The notes: generated from the sequence alone by a model not told the origin. Shown: positions 24,714 through 34,547, counted from the first letter of the stretch. The stretch: DNA of 47,768 nt from Paracoccus homiensis (GCF_900111675.1 NZ_FOHO01000021.1:1-47768); one strand, 5' to 3'. Numbers and translations are program-made.

Positions 24714-24763
24714 CCGGGAATTCCCGGAAGGATGACCCTTCCGGTCCCCGTTTGGTGCGGGGA
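24714..24763 (+). promoter_or_regulatory. Structured 5' leader of ffh with competing hairpins
   Basis: Three strong elements overlap or adjoin. A perfect 14-bp palindrome CCGGGAATTCCCGG lies at 24714-24727. It overlaps an 8-bp stem CCGGAAGG / CCTTCCGG (24724-24744), so the two cannot form together. A 6-bp stem TCCCCG / CGGGGA (24745-24763) follows directly. The ffh start is 67 bp downstream. A regulatory leader is inferred from structure only; I do not recognise a named riboswitch. Confidence 0.4.
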
Positions 24764-24829
24764 TCGCCCCCCGTCAGCGCGTTGCGCCCACGGGGGCAAA
24801 ACCGCATTGGACCGCAGGAGGCCTGGCCC

Positions 24830-26326
24830 ATGTTCGAGAACCTATCCGACCGTTTGGGCGGCGTCTTCGACCGGCTGACCAAACAGGGTGCCCTATCCGA
24901 GGATGACGTTACCGCCGCCATGCGCGAGGTGCGCGTTGCCTTGCTGGAGGCCGACGTCTCGCTGCCGGTCGCGCGCGGCTTTGTCAAATCGGTCACGGCC
25001 AAGGCGACCGGTTCGGCGGTCACGAAATCGGTCACGCCGGGGCAGCAGGTGGTCAAGATCGTCCATGACGAACTGATCAAGGTGCTGCAGGGCGAAGACG
25101 CCCCCGAGGCGCTGCGCATCGACAACCCGCCCGCGCCGATCCTGATGGTCGGCCTGCAGGGTTCGGGCAAGACGACGACCACCGCGAAACTGGCCAAGCG
25201 CCTGAAGGACCGCGAGAAAAAGCGCGTCCTGATGGCCAGCCTGGACACCAACCGCCCCGCCGCAATGGAACAGCTTGCGATCCTGGGCCAGCAGATCGGC
25301 GTCGATACGCTGCCGATCGTGCCGGGCGAAAGCGCCGTGCAGATCGCCAAGCGCGCCAAGCAGCAGGCCAGCCTTGGCGGCTATGACGTCTATATGCTGG
25401 ACACCGCCGGCCGCCTGCATATCGATCAGGTGCTGATGGACGAGGTGCAGGCCGTCCGTGACATCGCCACCCCGCGTGAAACGCTGCTGGTGGTCGATGG
25501 CCTGACCGGTCAGGACGCGGTGAATGTCGCCACCGAATTCGACGCCAAGGTCGGCGTTTCGGGCGTGGTGCTGACCCGGATGGATGGCGACGGACGCGGC
25601 GGTGCCGCCCTGTCGATGCGCGCCGTCACCGGCAAGCCGATCCGCTTTGTCGGTCTGGGCGAAAAGATGGACGCGCTGGAAGGCTTCGACGCTCAGCGAA
25701 TCGCCGGCCGCATCCTTGGCATGGGCGATATCGTCGCACTGGTCGAAAAGGCGCAGGAAGTGCTGGAGGTCGAACAGGCCGAACGCATGATGAAGCGCTT
25801 CCAGAAAGGCCTGTTCAACATGAACGACCTGAAGGGCCAGCTGGAACAGATGCAGAAGATGGGCGGGATGCAATCCATCATGGGCATGATGCCCGGCATG
25901 CAGAAAATGGCCAAGCAGGCCGAAGCCGCAGGCATGGATGACGGTGCGATCCGCCGCCAGATCGCGCTGATCAATTCCATGACCAAGAAGGAACGCGCCA
26001 ATCCCGCGATCCTGCAAGCCAGCCGCAAGAAACGTATCGCCGCCGGTGCCGGGATGGAGGTTCAGGAACTGAACCGCCTGCTGAAGATGCAAAAGCAGAT
26101 GGCCGACACGATGAAAAAGCTGGGCAAGATGGGCAAGGGCGGCATGCTGAAACAGGCCATGCGCGCGATGACCGGCAAGGGCGGCGGCCTGCCCGACATG
26201 GAAAGCATGGACCCGGCGAAAATGGCCGAGGCGACCAAGATGCTGCAGGATCCCAAGGGTCTGGGCGGCGATCTGTCCAAGGCCGGGCTGCCCGGCGGAC
26301 TTTCGGGCATGTTCGGCAAGAAATAA
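24830..26326 (+). CDS. ffh: Signal recognition particle protein Ffh (SRP54)
   Basis: Ffh is the GTPase that binds signal peptides on nascent chains together with 4.5S RNA and docks to FtsY at the membrane. The protein has 498 residues from MFENLSDRLGGVFDRL (24830), after GCAGGAGG. The N domain (1-90), G domain with P-loop GLQGSGKTTTTAKLAKRL, the DTAGRLHID switch and TRMDGDGRGGAALS, and the Met-rich M domain (MMKRFQKGLFNMNDLKGQLEQM, MGMMPGM) are all present. The stop overlaps the following acetyltransferase start (TAATG). It heads an operon-like block reaching to rpmE. Confidence 0.97.
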   Translation: MFENLSDRLGGVFDRLTKQGALSEDDVTAAMREVRVALLEADVSLPVARGFVKSVTAKATGSAVTKSVTPGQQVVKIVHDELIKVLQGEDAPEALRIDNPPAPILMVGLQGSGKTTTTAKLAKRLKDREKKRVLMASLDTNRPAAMEQLAILGQQIGVDTLPIVPGESAVQIAKRAKQQASLGGYDVYMLDTAGRLHIDQVLMDEVQAVRDIATPRETLLVVDGLTGQDAVNVATEFDAKVGVSGVVLTRMDGDGRGGAALSMRAVTGKPIRFVGLGEKMDALEGFDAQRIAGRILGMGDIVALVEKAQEVLEVEQAERMMKRFQKGLFNMNDLKGQLEQMQKMGGMQSIMGMMPGMQKMAKQAEAAGMDDGAIRRQIALINSMTKKERANPAILQASRKKRIAAGAGMEVQELNRLLKMQKQMADTMKKLGKMGKGGMLKQAMRAMTGKGGGLPDMESMDPAKMAEATKMLQDPKGLGGDLSKAGLPGGLSGMFGKK

Positions 26327-26853
26327 TGTCGGCGTTCCTGTCCGATATTCCGGTCCTGACGACCAGGCGGCTGGTGCTGCGGATGCCCGAATCCCGGGAT
26401 CACGCGGCCTATGCCCGCTTTTTCGCGGATGCCGAGGCGTCGCATTTCTATGGCGGCCCCCTGGCGCCGCATCAGGCATGGGACCGCCTGGCCGCGGATA
26501 TCGGGCATTTCGCGCTGCGCGGCTTTGGCCGTTTCGTGGTGACGCTGGACGACCAGACCATCGGCGGCTGCGGCATTCTGGATGTGGATGGCTGGCCCGG
26601 ACATGAGCTGACTTGGTGGCTGCTGCCCGAAGCCCGCGGCAGGGGGATCGCGCAAGAGGCTTCGCGCGCGGTGCTGGACTGGGCCGGTCGGTCGCTTGGC
26701 TGCCCCACGGTCGAGACGCATTTCCGCGACGAAAATCTGGCTGCCCGTCGTCTGACCGAAGGTCTGGGCGGCGTCCTGCTGCGCCGCGATCAGTTCCCCG
26801 ACGGGTTCGACCGCGATGTCTATGGCATCCCGACCGCGCAGGTGGCCGCATGA
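26326..26853 (+). CDS. GNAT-family N-acetyltransferase 1
   Basis: This 175-residue protein belongs to the RimJ/RimL-type GNAT group that transfers acetyl from acetyl-CoA to an amine. The N-terminal block is PVLTTRRLVLRMPESRDHAAYARF. The acetyl-CoA loop is LLPEARGRGIAQEASRAVL (R-G-x-G-I/A pattern) and VETHFRDENLAARRLTEGLG is the typical late motif. Its ATG shares a base with the ffh stop and its stop overlaps the next acetyltransferase start (ATGA), so it is translationally coupled to both. The two acetyltransferases look like a tandem duplication. Substrates are unknown; ribosomal proteins are possible from context and family, but that is speculation. Confidence 0.88.
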   Translation: MSAFLSDIPVLTTRRLVLRMPESRDHAAYARFFADAEASHFYGGPLAPHQAWDRLAADIGHFALRGFGRFVVTLDDQTIGGCGILDVDGWPGHELTWWLLPEARGRGIAQEASRAVLDWAGRSLGCPTVETHFRDENLAARRLTEGLGGVLLRRDQFPDGFDRDVYGIPTAQVAA

Positions 26854-27401
26854 TCCTGCTGTCCCCCACCCCGATCCTGACGACCCAGCGCCTGCGCCTG
26901 CGTGCGCCCGTCGCGGGCGATTGGCCGTTCTGGCGTGATTTTGCCGCCACCGAACGCGCGCGCTTCATCCGCCCCGCCGAATTCGACGACGGCAAATCAT
27001 GGCGTGCCTTCGGTCATGTCATCGGCCATTGGGTGATGCGCGGCTGGGGATCCTTCGTGTTCACCCGGCAGGATGACGACACCCCGCTGGGAATGACCGG
27101 CCCATGGTATCCCGAGGGATGGCCCGAACGCGAGATCGGCTGGACCGTCTGGTCGGCCGACGCCGAAGGCAAGGGCTATGCCCACGAGGCCGCGCTGGCT
27201 GCCCGCGCCTATGCCTTCGACAAGCTGGGATGGGATACCGCCGTCAGCTATATCGATCCGCGAAACGCCCGTTCGATCGCGTTGGCGGAACGGTTGGGCG
27301 CGACATTGGACACGGGCGCGATTGCGCCGGCCTCGGACGAGATCGCCTGCCTTGTCTATCGCCACCCCTCGCCAGCCCACCGCCAAGGAGAGCCCGCATG
27401 A
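26850..27401 (+). CDS. GNAT-family N-acetyltransferase 2
   Basis: This 183-residue RimJ/RimL-type acetyltransferase starts at MILLSPTPILTTQRLRLRAPVAGDW, four bases inside the end of its paralogue. GNAT features are WYPEGWPEREIGWTVWSADAEGKGYAHEAALAARAY (with the acetyl-CoA-binding G-K-G-Y-A turn) and YIDPRNARSIALAERLGATLD. Similar N-termini (LTT-RL-LR) support duplication of the two genes, but they are now clearly divergent. Its stop overlaps the chorismate mutase start in another ATGA, so the four genes ffh to chorismate mutase form one tightly coupled string. Confidence 0.88.
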   Translation: MILLSPTPILTTQRLRLRAPVAGDWPFWRDFAATERARFIRPAEFDDGKSWRAFGHVIGHWVMRGWGSFVFTRQDDDTPLGMTGPWYPEGWPEREIGWTVWSADAEGKGYAHEAALAARAYAFDKLGWDTAVSYIDPRNARSIALAERLGATLDTGAIAPASDEIACLVYRHPSPAHRQGEPA

Positions 27402-27694
27402 CCGACCCCGTAACCCGTGCGGCCGAATTGCTGAAAGGCCACCGCGCCAGTATCGACCGGCTGGACGCGATCCTTGTCTACACGCTTGCCGAACGGTTCA
27501 AGCACACCCAATCCGTCGGCCGCCTCAAGGCCGAACACGACCTTCCTCCGTCCGATCCCGCCCGCGAGGCGCAACAGATCGAGCGGCTGGAACGCCTCGC
27601 GCGCGAGGCCGATCTGGACCCGGAATTCGCGCGCAAATTCCTGAACTTCGTGATCGCCGAAGTGATCCGGCACCACGAACAATACCAATCCTAG
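27398..27694 (+). CDS. Chorismate mutase (AroQ class)
   Basis: This 98-residue all-helical monofunctional enzyme converts chorismate to prephenate for phenylalanine and tyrosine synthesis. The AroQ fold is seen in ELLKGHRASIDRLDAILVYTLAERF, with active-site residues in the RxxID..L block, in TQSVGRLKAEHDLPPSDPAREAQQIERL, and in the third helix DPEFARKFLNFVIAEVIRHHEQ. It follows the second acetyltransferase with a 4-bp overlap and precedes rpsP by 43 bp. The location beside ffh/rpsP is the arrangement known from Rhodobacterales. Confidence 0.92.
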   Translation: MTDPVTRAAELLKGHRASIDRLDAILVYTLAERFKHTQSVGRLKAEHDLPPSDPAREAQQIERLERLAREADLDPEFARKFLNFVIAEVIRHHEQYQS

Positions 27695-27737
27695 GGCGGC
27701 CAACCGCCCGACCTGCCATTCTTAAAGGAGAAACCAA

Positions 27738-28103
27738 ATGGCCGTTAAAATCCGTCTCGCCCGTGGTGGTTCGAAAAAGCGTCCCCACTATGCCATCGTC
27801 GCTGCCGACACCCGCATGCCGCGCGACGGCCGCTTCCTGGAAAAGCTGGGCACCTACAACCCGCTGCTGGCCAAGGACAGCGAAGAGCGCGTGAAGATGG
27901 ACGTCGAGCGCGTTCAGCACTGGATCGCGCAGGGTGCACAGCCGACCGACCGCGTCGCACGTTTCCTGGAAGCCGCTGGCGTCCGTGAAAAGGCCACCCG
28001 CCAGAACCTGAAAAAAGCCGTTCCGGGCGACAAGGCCAAGAAGCGCGCCGAGGAAAAGGCCGCCAAGGCCGCCGCACCGGCCGCTGACGACGCCGCCGAA
28101 TGA
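27738..28103 (+). CDS. rpsP: 30S ribosomal protein S16
   Basis: S16 is an early 16S-binding protein of the small subunit. The 121-residue protein begins [21 protein letters not shown] and contains [21 protein letters not shown] and [21 protein letters not shown], as usual for S16. The C-terminus is extended by a Lys/Ala/Glu-rich tail ([19 protein letters not shown]), common in alphaproteobacteria. AAAGGAG precedes the ATG. It starts the rpsP-rimM-trmD-rplS string, here interrupted by a strong hairpin and a 46-codon gene before rimM. Confidence 0.97.
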   Translation: MAVKIRLARGGSKKRPHYAIVAADTRMPRDGRFLEKLGTYNPLLAKDSEERVKMDVERVQHWIAQGAQPTDRVARFLEAAGVREKATRQNLKKAVPGDKAKKRAEEKAAKAAAPAADDAAE

Positions 28104-28108
28104 TCGGC

Positions 28109-28138
28109 ATGACGGGCCCGGATTTCCGGGCCCGTCAT
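28109..28138. terminator. Strong hairpin after rpsP
   Basis: ATGACGGGCCCGGA and its exact complement TCCGGGCCCGTCAT form a 14-bp palindrome around TT, 5 bp after the rpsP stop. No U-run follows, so it may attenuate or protect the 3' end instead of ending transcription fully. rimM-trmD-rplS lie downstream on the same strand. Confidence 0.6.
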
Positions 28139-28149
28139 GTCTGTGACGG

Positions 28150-28290
28150 ATGCTGCGTCTGGTCAGGTTCTGCGTGCTGATGTCGGCGGCCTTTCTGGCC
28201 GGCATGATGTCGGAACGCGCGCATCAGCGCGAATTATGTGAAGCCTCCGGCGGTCAGTGGATGCGCGCCGGGATCTGCGGGGTCAGGTAA
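28150..28290 (+). CDS. Small membrane-anchored or secreted protein (46 aa)
   Basis: A 46-codon frame lies in the 190-bp gap between rpsP and rimM. It starts MLRLVRFCVLMSAAFLAGM, a basic-plus-hydrophobic signal or anchor segment of about 17 residues. A short soluble tail follows with two Cys (ELCEASGGQWMRAGICGVR). The C-x4-GG-x-W-x4-C arrangement is what one sees in small Rhodobacterales proteins of this type, probably forming a disulfide outside the membrane. The stop TAA is 3 bp before the rimM ATG, so it is likely co-transcribed with rimM. A GACGG is a poor ribosome-binding site. Function is unknown. Confidence 0.6.
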   Translation: MLRLVRFCVLMSAAFLAGMMSERAHQRELCEASGGQWMRAGICGVR

Positions 28291-28293
28291 ATC

Positions 28294-28788
28294 ATGTCCG
28301 AGAAGATCTGCGTCGGTGCCATTGCCGGGGCCTTCGGGGTCCAGGGCGAAGTGCGGCTGAAAAGCTTTTGCAGCGAACCGCGCGACATCGCCTCTTACGG
28401 GGCGCTGACCTCCGAGGATGGCAAGCGCAGCTTTACCGTCAAGCTGACCCGCCCGGTGACCGGGGGGCTGGGCGCGCGCCTGTCCGGCGTCGCCACCCGC
28501 GAACAGGCAGAGGCGCTGAAGGGCGTGACCCTGTGGGCCCCGCGCGAGGCCCTGCCCTCGCTTCCCGACGATGAATTCTACCATGCCGATCTGATCGGGC
28601 TTGACGTGTTCGACACCGGCGGCGCCCCGCTTGGCCGGGTGCGCGCGATCTTCGATCACGGCGCGGGCGACATTCTGGAAGTGGTCGGCAAGGAACAACT
28701 GTTGCTGCCCTTCACCAAGGCCGCCGTGCCGACCGTCGATCTGACCGCAGGCCGCATCATCGCGGACCCACCGGACAGCGACGAATGA
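28294..28788 (+). CDS. rimM: Ribosome maturation factor RimM
   Basis: RimM binds S19 and assists 16S 3' domain maturation and 30S assembly. The 164-residue protein has the N-terminal RimM barrel ([25 protein letters not shown]) and the PRC-barrel-like C-terminal domain ([57 protein letters not shown]). The stop overlaps the trmD start by 4 bp (ATGA). The order rpsP-rimM-trmD-rplS is the usual bacterial one. Confidence 0.96.
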   Translation: MSEKICVGAIAGAFGVQGEVRLKSFCSEPRDIASYGALTSEDGKRSFTVKLTRPVTGGLGARLSGVATREQAEALKGVTLWAPREALPSLPDDEFYHADLIGLDVFDTGGAPLGRVRAIFDHGAGDILEVVGKEQLLLPFTKAAVPTVDLTAGRIIADPPDSDE

Positions 28789-29651
28789 GCGAGGCCCCAA
28801 AATCGCATGGCCGCCTGTCGGCCAAGCCCAGCCTGCGGCCACGCGAATTGATGGCCGAACCGCAGGTGCAGGGCGTCTGGACCGCCAGCGTCGTGACCCT
28901 GTTCCCCGAGGCATTTCCCGGCATCCTTGGCCTGTCGCTGACCGGCAAGGCCCTGCAACGCGGGCTGTGGAACCTGAACACCGTGCCCCTGCGGGAATTC
29001 GGCGTCGGCAAGCATCGCAATGTCGATGACACGCCCGCGGGCGGCGGTGCCGGCATGGTGATTCGCGCCGATGTCATGGATGCGGCGCTGCGCGAGGCCC
29101 GTCGCGGCAATCGCGGCCCCGTCGTCTATATGTCGCCGCGCGGCCCGCAACTGACCCAGGCCCGCGCCCGCGCCCTTGCCGAAGGGCCCGGTGTCACGCT
29201 GATCTGCGGCCGGTTCGAGGGCGTCGATCAGCGGGTTCTGGACGCGCATGACGTTCAGGAAATCAGCATCGGCGACTATGTCCTGACCGGAGGAGAGATC
29301 GCCGCACAGGTCTTGATCGACGCGACGGTTCGCCTTATACCGCGCGTGCTGGGGAATCAGGAGTCCTTGGCCGAGGAATCCTTTTCCATCGGCAATCGGG
29401 GCCTGCTTGAGGCCCCCCAGTACACGAAACCCGCCTTGTGGGAAGGTCGCGAGATCCCGGATGTTCTGCTTTCGGGGAATCACGCGGCCATTCATGCTTG
29501 GCGGGCAAGTGAGGCCGAAAGGCTGACAAAGGAACGCCGCCCCGATCTGTGGCGGGCACATGCGGAAACGCAGGTGGACCCGGCAAAGGACCGACAGCTC
29601 TCGGGCGCATCAGACCAATCGCGGAACTACCGCGAGCATGACAAGGATTGA
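28785..29651 (+). CDS. trmD: tRNA (guanine-37-N1)-methyltransferase TrmD
   Basis: TrmD methylates G37 next to the anticodon with SAM and prevents +1 frameshifting. The protein has 288 residues. An N-terminal extension of about 35 residues ([25 protein letters not shown]) precedes the SPOUT core, so a start at the internal Met (28851, [15 protein letters not shown]) is an alternative; the overlap with rimM favours the long form. The core has [47 protein letters not shown], and the trefoil-knot [20 protein letters not shown]. It ends beyond LRRPDLW-like RRPDLWRAH with an extra 25-residue polar tail. Confidence 0.95.
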   Translation: MSEAPKSHGRLSAKPSLRPRELMAEPQVQGVWTASVVTLFPEAFPGILGLSLTGKALQRGLWNLNTVPLREFGVGKHRNVDDTPAGGGAGMVIRADVMDAALREARRGNRGPVVYMSPRGPQLTQARARALAEGPGVTLICGRFEGVDQRVLDAHDVQEISIGDYVLTGGEIAAQVLIDATVRLIPRVLGNQESLAEESFSIGNRGLLEAPQYTKPALWEGREIPDVLLSGNHAAIHAWRASEAERLTKERRPDLWRAHAETQVDPAKDRQLSGASDQSRNYREHDKD

Positions 29652-29656
29652 CAGCG

Positions 29657-30034
29657 ATGAACCTGATCGCAGAACTCGAAGCCGAGCAGATCGCCGAGCT
29701 TGGCAAGACCATCCCCGATTTCAAGGCCGGCGACACCGTTCGCGTCGGCTACAAAGTGACCGAAGGCACCCGTACGCGTGTTCAGGCCTATGAAGGCGTC
29801 TGCATTTCGCGCAAGGGCGGCAGCGGCATCGGTGCAAGCTTCACCGTCCGCAAGATCAGCTTCGGCGAAGGCGTGGAACGTGTGTTCCCGCTGTACTCGA
29901 CCAACATCGATTCGATCGAAGTGGTCCGCCGCGGTAAAGTCCGTCGCGCCAAGCTGTACTACCTGCGCGACCGTCGCGGCAAGTCGGCCCGTATCGCCGA
30001 AAAGACCAACTACAAGCCCAAAGCTGACGCCTGA
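29657..30034 (+). CDS. rplS: 50S ribosomal protein L19
   Basis: L19 lies at the 30S/50S interface. The 125-residue protein from [16 protein letters not shown] (29657) has the conserved blocks [58 protein letters not shown] and [26 protein letters not shown] start 9 bases earlier (29648) overlaps the trmD stop but is less like the family N-terminus. rpmE follows after 11 bp. Confidence 0.97.
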   Translation: MNLIAELEAEQIAELGKTIPDFKAGDTVRVGYKVTEGTRTRVQAYEGVCISRKGGSGIGASFTVRKISFGEGVERVFPLYSTNIDSIEVVRRGKVRRAKLYYLRDRRGKSARIAEKTNYKPKADA

Positions 30035-30045
30035 GAGGTCACCCG

Positions 30046-30267
30046 ATGAAAAAAGACATCCACCCCGATTATCACATGATCGAAGTCAAGATGACCGACG
30101 GCACCGTCTACCAGACGCGCTCCAGCTGGGGTGCCGAGGGCGAGACGATGACCCTGGACATCGACCCGACCAGCCACCCGGCATGGACCGGCGGTTCGTC
30201 GCGCCTGATGGACACCGGTGGCCGCGTGTCGCGCTTCAAGAACAAATACGCAGGTCTGGGTTTCTGA
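30046..30267 (+). CDS. rpmE: 50S ribosomal protein L31 (zinc-free form)
   Basis: The 73-residue L31 starts [19 protein letters not shown] and includes [23 protein letters not shown] near the C-terminus. The CxxC zinc motif of the C-plus form is absent, so this is a zinc-independent version, although not the RpmE2 type by its length and N-terminus. It is the last gene of the ffh-rpmE block and ends at an intrinsic terminator. Confidence 0.95.
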   Translation: MKKDIHPDYHMIEVKMTDGTVYQTRSSWGAEGETMTLDIDPTSHPAWTGGSSRLMDTGGRVSRFKNKYAGLGF

Positions 30268-30288
30268 TCCCGACCGCATGGTTCACGA

Positions 30289-30314
30289 AACGCCGCCCCT
30301 TTCGGGCGGCGTTT
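30289..30314 (+). terminator. Intrinsic terminator after rpmE
   Basis: A strong stem (AACGCCGCCC / GGGCGGCGTT) around CTTTC is followed by TT in GTTTTGCG, 22 bp after the rpmE stop. It closes the ffh-rpmE transcription block. Confidence 0.9.
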
Positions 30315-30457
30315 TGCGTTTCCGGGCCGGGCCTGTGTCGCGGCCACCTGGATCAGGGCGTGTTTCGGGGCACCATGCACCGCCCCGCAATCGGCACATG
30401 AAAAAAGGGCGCGGTTTCCCGCACCCCCTTCTTTCCATTGCGCCCGATCCGCAACGA

Positions 30458-33400
30458 TCAGCTGCAACCGCTGGTGCCGCCGCAGGTATTGCACTTCATG
30501 CAGGTACCATTGCGAACCAGCGTATAGTTGCCGCATTCGCCGCAGGGGTCGCCCTCATAGCCCTGCATTCTGGCCTTGGCACGGGCATCCATCCGCCCGG
30601 TCGTAGCCGACGCAACCTGATAGCCCGTCGTCATCGCCGCACCGCTGGCGCCGCCCTGAAGCACCATCAGTTCCTGCGGCAGACGCTTGCGCAGATAGCC
30701 CGCGCTGCTGATCTGTTTCAGCATGGTCAGCGATTTCAGCTCGGCCTGTTCGGTCACGGGCGCGACATTCTGCCCCTCGGCCTCGCCCCCGCCCATATCG
30801 TCGAACCGCGCGCCCTCGGGCTTTACATGCGCCAGATCGGTGCGGTCCAGATAGCTGACGGCCAGTTCGCGGAACACGTAATCCAGGATCGAGGTCGCGT
30901 TCTTGATGCTGTCATTGCCCTGCACCATGCCTGCCGGTTCAAAGCGGGTGAAGGTGAAGGCATCGACGAATTCCTCAAGCGGCACGCCATATTGCAGACC
31001 GACCGACACCGCGATGGCGAAATTGTTCATCATCGCACGGAAGCCCGCGCCTTCCTTGTGCATGTCGATGAAGATCTCGCCCAGGGAACCGTTGTCATAT
31101 TCCCCGGTGCGCAGATAGACCTTGTGGCCACCCACGATCGCCTTCTGGGTATAGCCCTTGCGACGCTGCGGCAGCTTTTCGCGGTGGCTGCGCACGGCCT
31201 CTTTGACGATGATCTTCTCGACGATCTTTTCGGCGACGACAGCGGCCTTTTCCTGCAGGCTGCCGGTTGCCAGCACCTCTTCGGCCTCGTCGTCATCCTC
31301 GATCAGCGCGGCGGCCAGCGGCTGCGACAGCTTGGATCCGTCACGATACAGCGCGTTGGCCTTGATCCCCAGCGACCATGACAGCTCATAGGCGGCCAGC
31401 GCATCTTCGATCGTGGCGCTGTTGGGCATGTTGATCGTCTTGGAAATCGCGCCCGAGACAAAGCCTTGGGCAGCCGCCATCATGCGGATATGGCTGTCCA
31501 CCGACAGATAGCGCGTGCCGGTCTTGCCGCAGGCATTGGCGCAATCGAAGACCGCAAGATGTTCCGCCTTCAGATGCGGCGCACCTTCCAGTGTCATGGT
31601 CCCGCAGACATGGTCGTTGGCGGCGTCGATCTGGGCCTTGCTGAAGCCCAGATGGCGCAACAGATCAAAGGTCGGATCGGCCAGCCTGTCGGCCGGAATG
31701 CCCAGCGTGCCGCGGCAGAATTCCTCGCCCAGGGTCCACTGGTTAAAGACAAAACGGATATCGAAGGCGGTCGCCAGCGCGGCTTCGACCTTGTCGATTT
31801 CCTCGGCCCCGAAGCCGTGCCCGGTCAGCGCGTCATGATTGATCGACGGCGCATCGGCCAGCGAGGCATGACCCACGGCGTGGCCGACGATCTCGGCGAT
31901 CTGGGCCTCGTCATAACCCAGCACCCGAAGCGCCGCCGGCACCGACTGGTTGATGATCTTGAAATAGCCGCCACCGGCCAACTTCTTGAACTTGACCAAT
32001 GCGAAATCCGGTTCGATCCCGGTCGTGTCGCAATCCATGACCAACCCGATCGTGCCCGTCGGGGCGATCACCGTGGCCTGCGCATTGCGAAACCCGTGAT
32101 CCTCGCCCAGCGTCAGCGCCTCGTCCCAGGCCTGCCGGGCAATGGCCACCAGTCGCGGGTCGGGGCAGTTATCCGCATCCAGCCCGACGGGCCGCACATT
32201 GATCCCGTGGTAATTGTCGGTGCCATGCGCCGCCGCACGATGGTTGCGAATGACCCGCAGCATGTGATCGGCATTCTTCCCATAGCCCGGAAAGGCGCCC
32301 AGTTCCGACGCCATCTCGGCCGAGGTGGCATAGGCGGTGCCGGTCATGATCGCGGTCAGCGCCCCGCAGATCGCACGCCCCTGATCGCTGTCATATCCCA
32401 GCCCCATATTCATCAGAAGCCCGCCGATATTGGCATAGCCAAGCCCCAGCGTGCGGAAATCATGGGACCGCTGCGCAATCTCCTTCGACGGAAACTGCGC
32501 CATCAGCACGCTGATCTCCAGCGTCAGCGTCCACAGCCGCGCGGCATGGACATAGGCATCCGCATCGAACCGCTCGCCGGTCCAGAAGCCCAGCAGGTTC
32601 ATCGACGCCAGATTGCAGGCGGTGTCGTCCAGGAACATGTATTCGCTGCACGGGTTGCTACCCCGGATCGGCCCATCCGCCGGGCAGGTATGCCAGGCAT
32701 TGATCGTATCATGGAACTGGATCCCCGGATCGGCACAGGCCCATGCGGCATGTCCGATCTGATCCCACAATTCACGCGCGCTGACGGTCTTGGCGACCTT
32801 GCCATCGGTACGGCGCAGCAATTCCCACGGCAGATCCTCGCGCACGGCACGCAGGAACGCATCCGTCACCCGCACCGAGTTGTTGGAATTCTGCCCCGAC
32901 ACGCTGACATAGGCCTCGCTGTCCCAGTCGGTGTCATAGGTCTTGAACTCGATGCTGTCGAACCCCTGCCGCGCATATTGCAGCACCCGGTTCACATAGG
33001 TTTCTGGGATCATCGCCCGCTTTGCCGACCGGATTGCGGCTTTCAGCGCAGGGTTGGCCGCGGGATCGGTCGCATGCTGGTCTGAACCGTCCCAGCTTCG
33101 GATCGCTGCGAAGATATCGTTCAGCTTCTCTTCATGGATCCGCGATCCCGCCACCAGCGACGCGACCTTCTGTTCCTCGATGACCTTCCAGTTGATGAAC
33201 TGCTCGATATCGGGGTGATCCATGTCGCAGATCACCATCTTGGCCGCACGCCGCGTGGTGCCGCCCGACTTGATCGCCCCGGCGGCACGATCACCGATCT
33301 TCAGAAAGCCCATCAGGCCGCTGGAGGCGCCGCCCCCGGACAGACTTTCGCCCTCACCGCGCAGGCTGGAAAAATTGGTGCCGGTCCCGCTGCCGTATTT

Positions 33401-34075
33401 GAACAGGCGCGCCTCGCGCACCCACAGATCCATGATCCCGCCCTCGGTCACCAGATCGTCCGAAACCGACTGGATAAAGCAGGCATGCGGCTGCGGATGC
33501 TCATAGGCGCTGGCAGATCTGACCAGCTTGCCGGTCTGATGATCGACATGAAAATGGCCCTGCGACGGACCGTCGATGCCATAGGCCCAGTGCAGACCGG
33601 TATTGAACCATTGCGGGCTGTTGGGCGCCGCCATCTGGCGCGCCAGCATGAAGCGCATCTCGTCGTGATAGGCGCGGGCATCTTCTTCTTTGGAGAAATA
33701 CCCGCCTTTCCAACCCCAGTAGGTCCATGCCCCGGCCAGTCGGTCAAAGACCTGACGGGCGCTGGTTTCGCCCCCGAACCGCTGATCCTCGGGCAGCTTG
33801 TCCAGCGCGGCCTCGTCGGCGGTGCTGCGCCACAGGAATTCGGGAACGCCCTTTTCCTTGACCCGCTTCAGGATGGCCGGCACACCCGCCTTGCGGAAAT
33901 ATTTCTGCGCGATCACGTCGCTTGCGACCTGGCTCCAGCCCGCGGGGATCTCGACCTGATCGTTGCAGAACACGGTCTGACCATCGGGATTGCGGATTTC
34001 GCTGCTGGTGGTGGCAAAGGCGATATCGCCGTAGGCTCCGCCATCCTTGGTCGTAAAGCGACGTTCGATCTTCAT
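30458..34075 (-). CDS. nrdJ: Vitamin B12-dependent ribonucleotide reductase (class II)
   Basis: NrdJ reduces ribonucleotides to deoxyribonucleotides using adenosylcobalamin instead of an iron-tyrosyl or glycyl radical, so it works with or without oxygen. The protein is 1205 residues from [13 protein letters not shown] (34075). Blocks are: [19 protein letters not shown] near 150; [20 protein letters not shown]; the catalytic loop [26 protein letters not shown] with the active Cys and Glu; [26 protein letters not shown]; and [11 protein letters not shown] late. The C-terminus carries a zinc ribbon ([23 protein letters not shown]), typical of the large NrdJ form. The gene is monocistronic. Cobalamin supply genes are not in the window. 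Confidence 0.96.
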   Translation of the reverse strand: MKIERRFTTKDGGAYGDIAFATTSSEIRNPDGQTVFCNDQVEIPAGWSQVASDVIAQKYFRKAGVPAILKRVKEKGVPEFLWRSTADEAALDKLPEDQRFGGETSARQVFDRLAGAWTYWGWKGGYFSKEEDARAYHDEMRFMLARQMAAPNSPQWFNTGLHWAYGIDGPSQGHFHVDHQTGKLVRSASAYEHPQPHACFIQSVSDDLVTEGGIMDLWVREARLFKYGSGTGTNFSSLRGEGESLSGGGASSGLMGFLKIGDRAAGAIKSGGTTRRAAKMVICDMDHPDIEQFINWKVIEEQKVASLVAGSRIHEEKLNDIFAAIRSWDGSDQHATDPAANPALKAAIRSAKRAMIPETYVNRVLQYARQGFDSIEFKTYDTDWDSEAYVSVSGQNSNNSVRVTDAFLRAVREDLPWELLRRTDGKVAKTVSARELWDQIGHAAWACADPGIQFHDTINAWHTCPADGPIRGSNPCSEYMFLDDTACNLASMNLLGFWTGERFDADAYVHAARLWTLTLEISVLMAQFPSKEIAQRSHDFRTLGLGYANIGGLLMNMGLGYDSDQGRAICGALTAIMTGTAYATSAEMASELGAFPGYGKNADHMLRVIRNHRAAAHGTDNYHGINVRPVGLDADNCPDPRLVAIARQAWDEALTLGEDHGFRNAQATVIAPTGTIGLVMDCDTTGIEPDFALVKFKKLAGGGYFKIINQSVPAALRVLGYDEAQIAEIVGHAVGHASLADAPSINHDALTGHGFGAEEIDKVEAALATAFDIRFVFNQWTLGEEFCRGTLGIPADRLADPTFDLLRHLGFSKAQIDAANDHVCGTMTLEGAPHLKAEHLAVFDCANACGKTGTRYLSVDSHIRMMAAAQGFVSGAISKTINMPNSATIEDALAAYELSWSLGIKANALYRDGSKLSQPLAAALIEDDDEAEEVLATGSLQEKAAVVAEKIVEKIIVKEAVRSHREKLPQRRKGYTQKAIVGGHKVYLRTGEYDNGSLGEIFIDMHKEGAGFRAMMNNFAIAVSVGLQYGVPLEEFVDAFTFTRFEPAGMVQGNDSIKNATSILDYVFRELAVSYLDRTDLAHVKPEGARFDDMGGGEAEGQNVAPVTEQAELKSLTMLKQISSAGYLRKRLPQELMVLQGGASGAAMTTGYQVASATTGRMDARAKARMQGYEGDPCGECGNYTLVRNGTCMKCNTCGGTSGCS

Positions 34076-34547
34076 GCCTGCGTCTCCGGTGCTGCGTCCA
34101 CTGTCCCTCATCCCCCGACAGGTTCCTGAACGCCGCGCGACAGCCCGACCCTCCCGGCGAAGAACCGGGATTGGCTGGATCGAAGATCGCCGAATTCCAT
34201 GAACCAGTTTTGGGTCGCGTCGTGGTCACCGATGCTTTGACTACTACATCTTGTGCGGACCCGTCGCGCCCCTACAAACTGACCCGAGTCTGACAGGCTT
34301 TCAACAGATTTATTGCACGCCGATGACGCTGATCGCCGTTGACAGCGCAACCCACGGGCGGCGCGCAGATTCGTGCACAAGTTGCGCCGCGCAAGGATGT
34401 CCAGGCGCCCGAAATCAGCAAATTATCAATTGATATCAGACGCCTGGGACACACCCTCCATAGGTTTTCCACAGGGTTATCCCGAAACCATCCCCGGCTT
34501 GCGCACAGCCGATGCAAAAACGCAACAATCGCGGGTTTTCGGCGCTG
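34076..34547. other. 472-bp gap upstream of nrdJ with an NrdR-like box and DnaA-box-like sites
   Basis: No gene is seen here. CACAAGATGTAGTAG on the minus strand (34241-34255) resembles the NrdR box of ribonucleotide reductase promoters (consensus ACACWATATAWKGTGT), about 166 bp ahead of nrdJ; a second box at the usual helical spacing is not clear. TTTTCCACA (34465-34473) and TTATCCCGA (34477-34485) resemble DnaA boxes. The stretch 34420-34440 is AT-rich (AATTATCAATTGATATCAG). A cobalamin riboswitch was looked for and not recognised. Confidence 0.35.

Noticed and set aside
24651..24829. 4.5S RNA (ffs) upstream of ffh
   Set aside because: The conserved SRP RNA tetraloop and symmetric loop sequence are absent; the hairpins are better explained as a terminator and leader.
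24893..26995. 700-codon minus-strand frame over ffh
   Set aside because: Shadow of ffh and the acetyltransferase; composition is His/Gln/Arg-rich and without domains.
34076..34547. Cobalamin riboswitch before the B12-dependent nrdJ
   Set aside because: No B12-box-like sequence or suitable fold was recognised in this interval.
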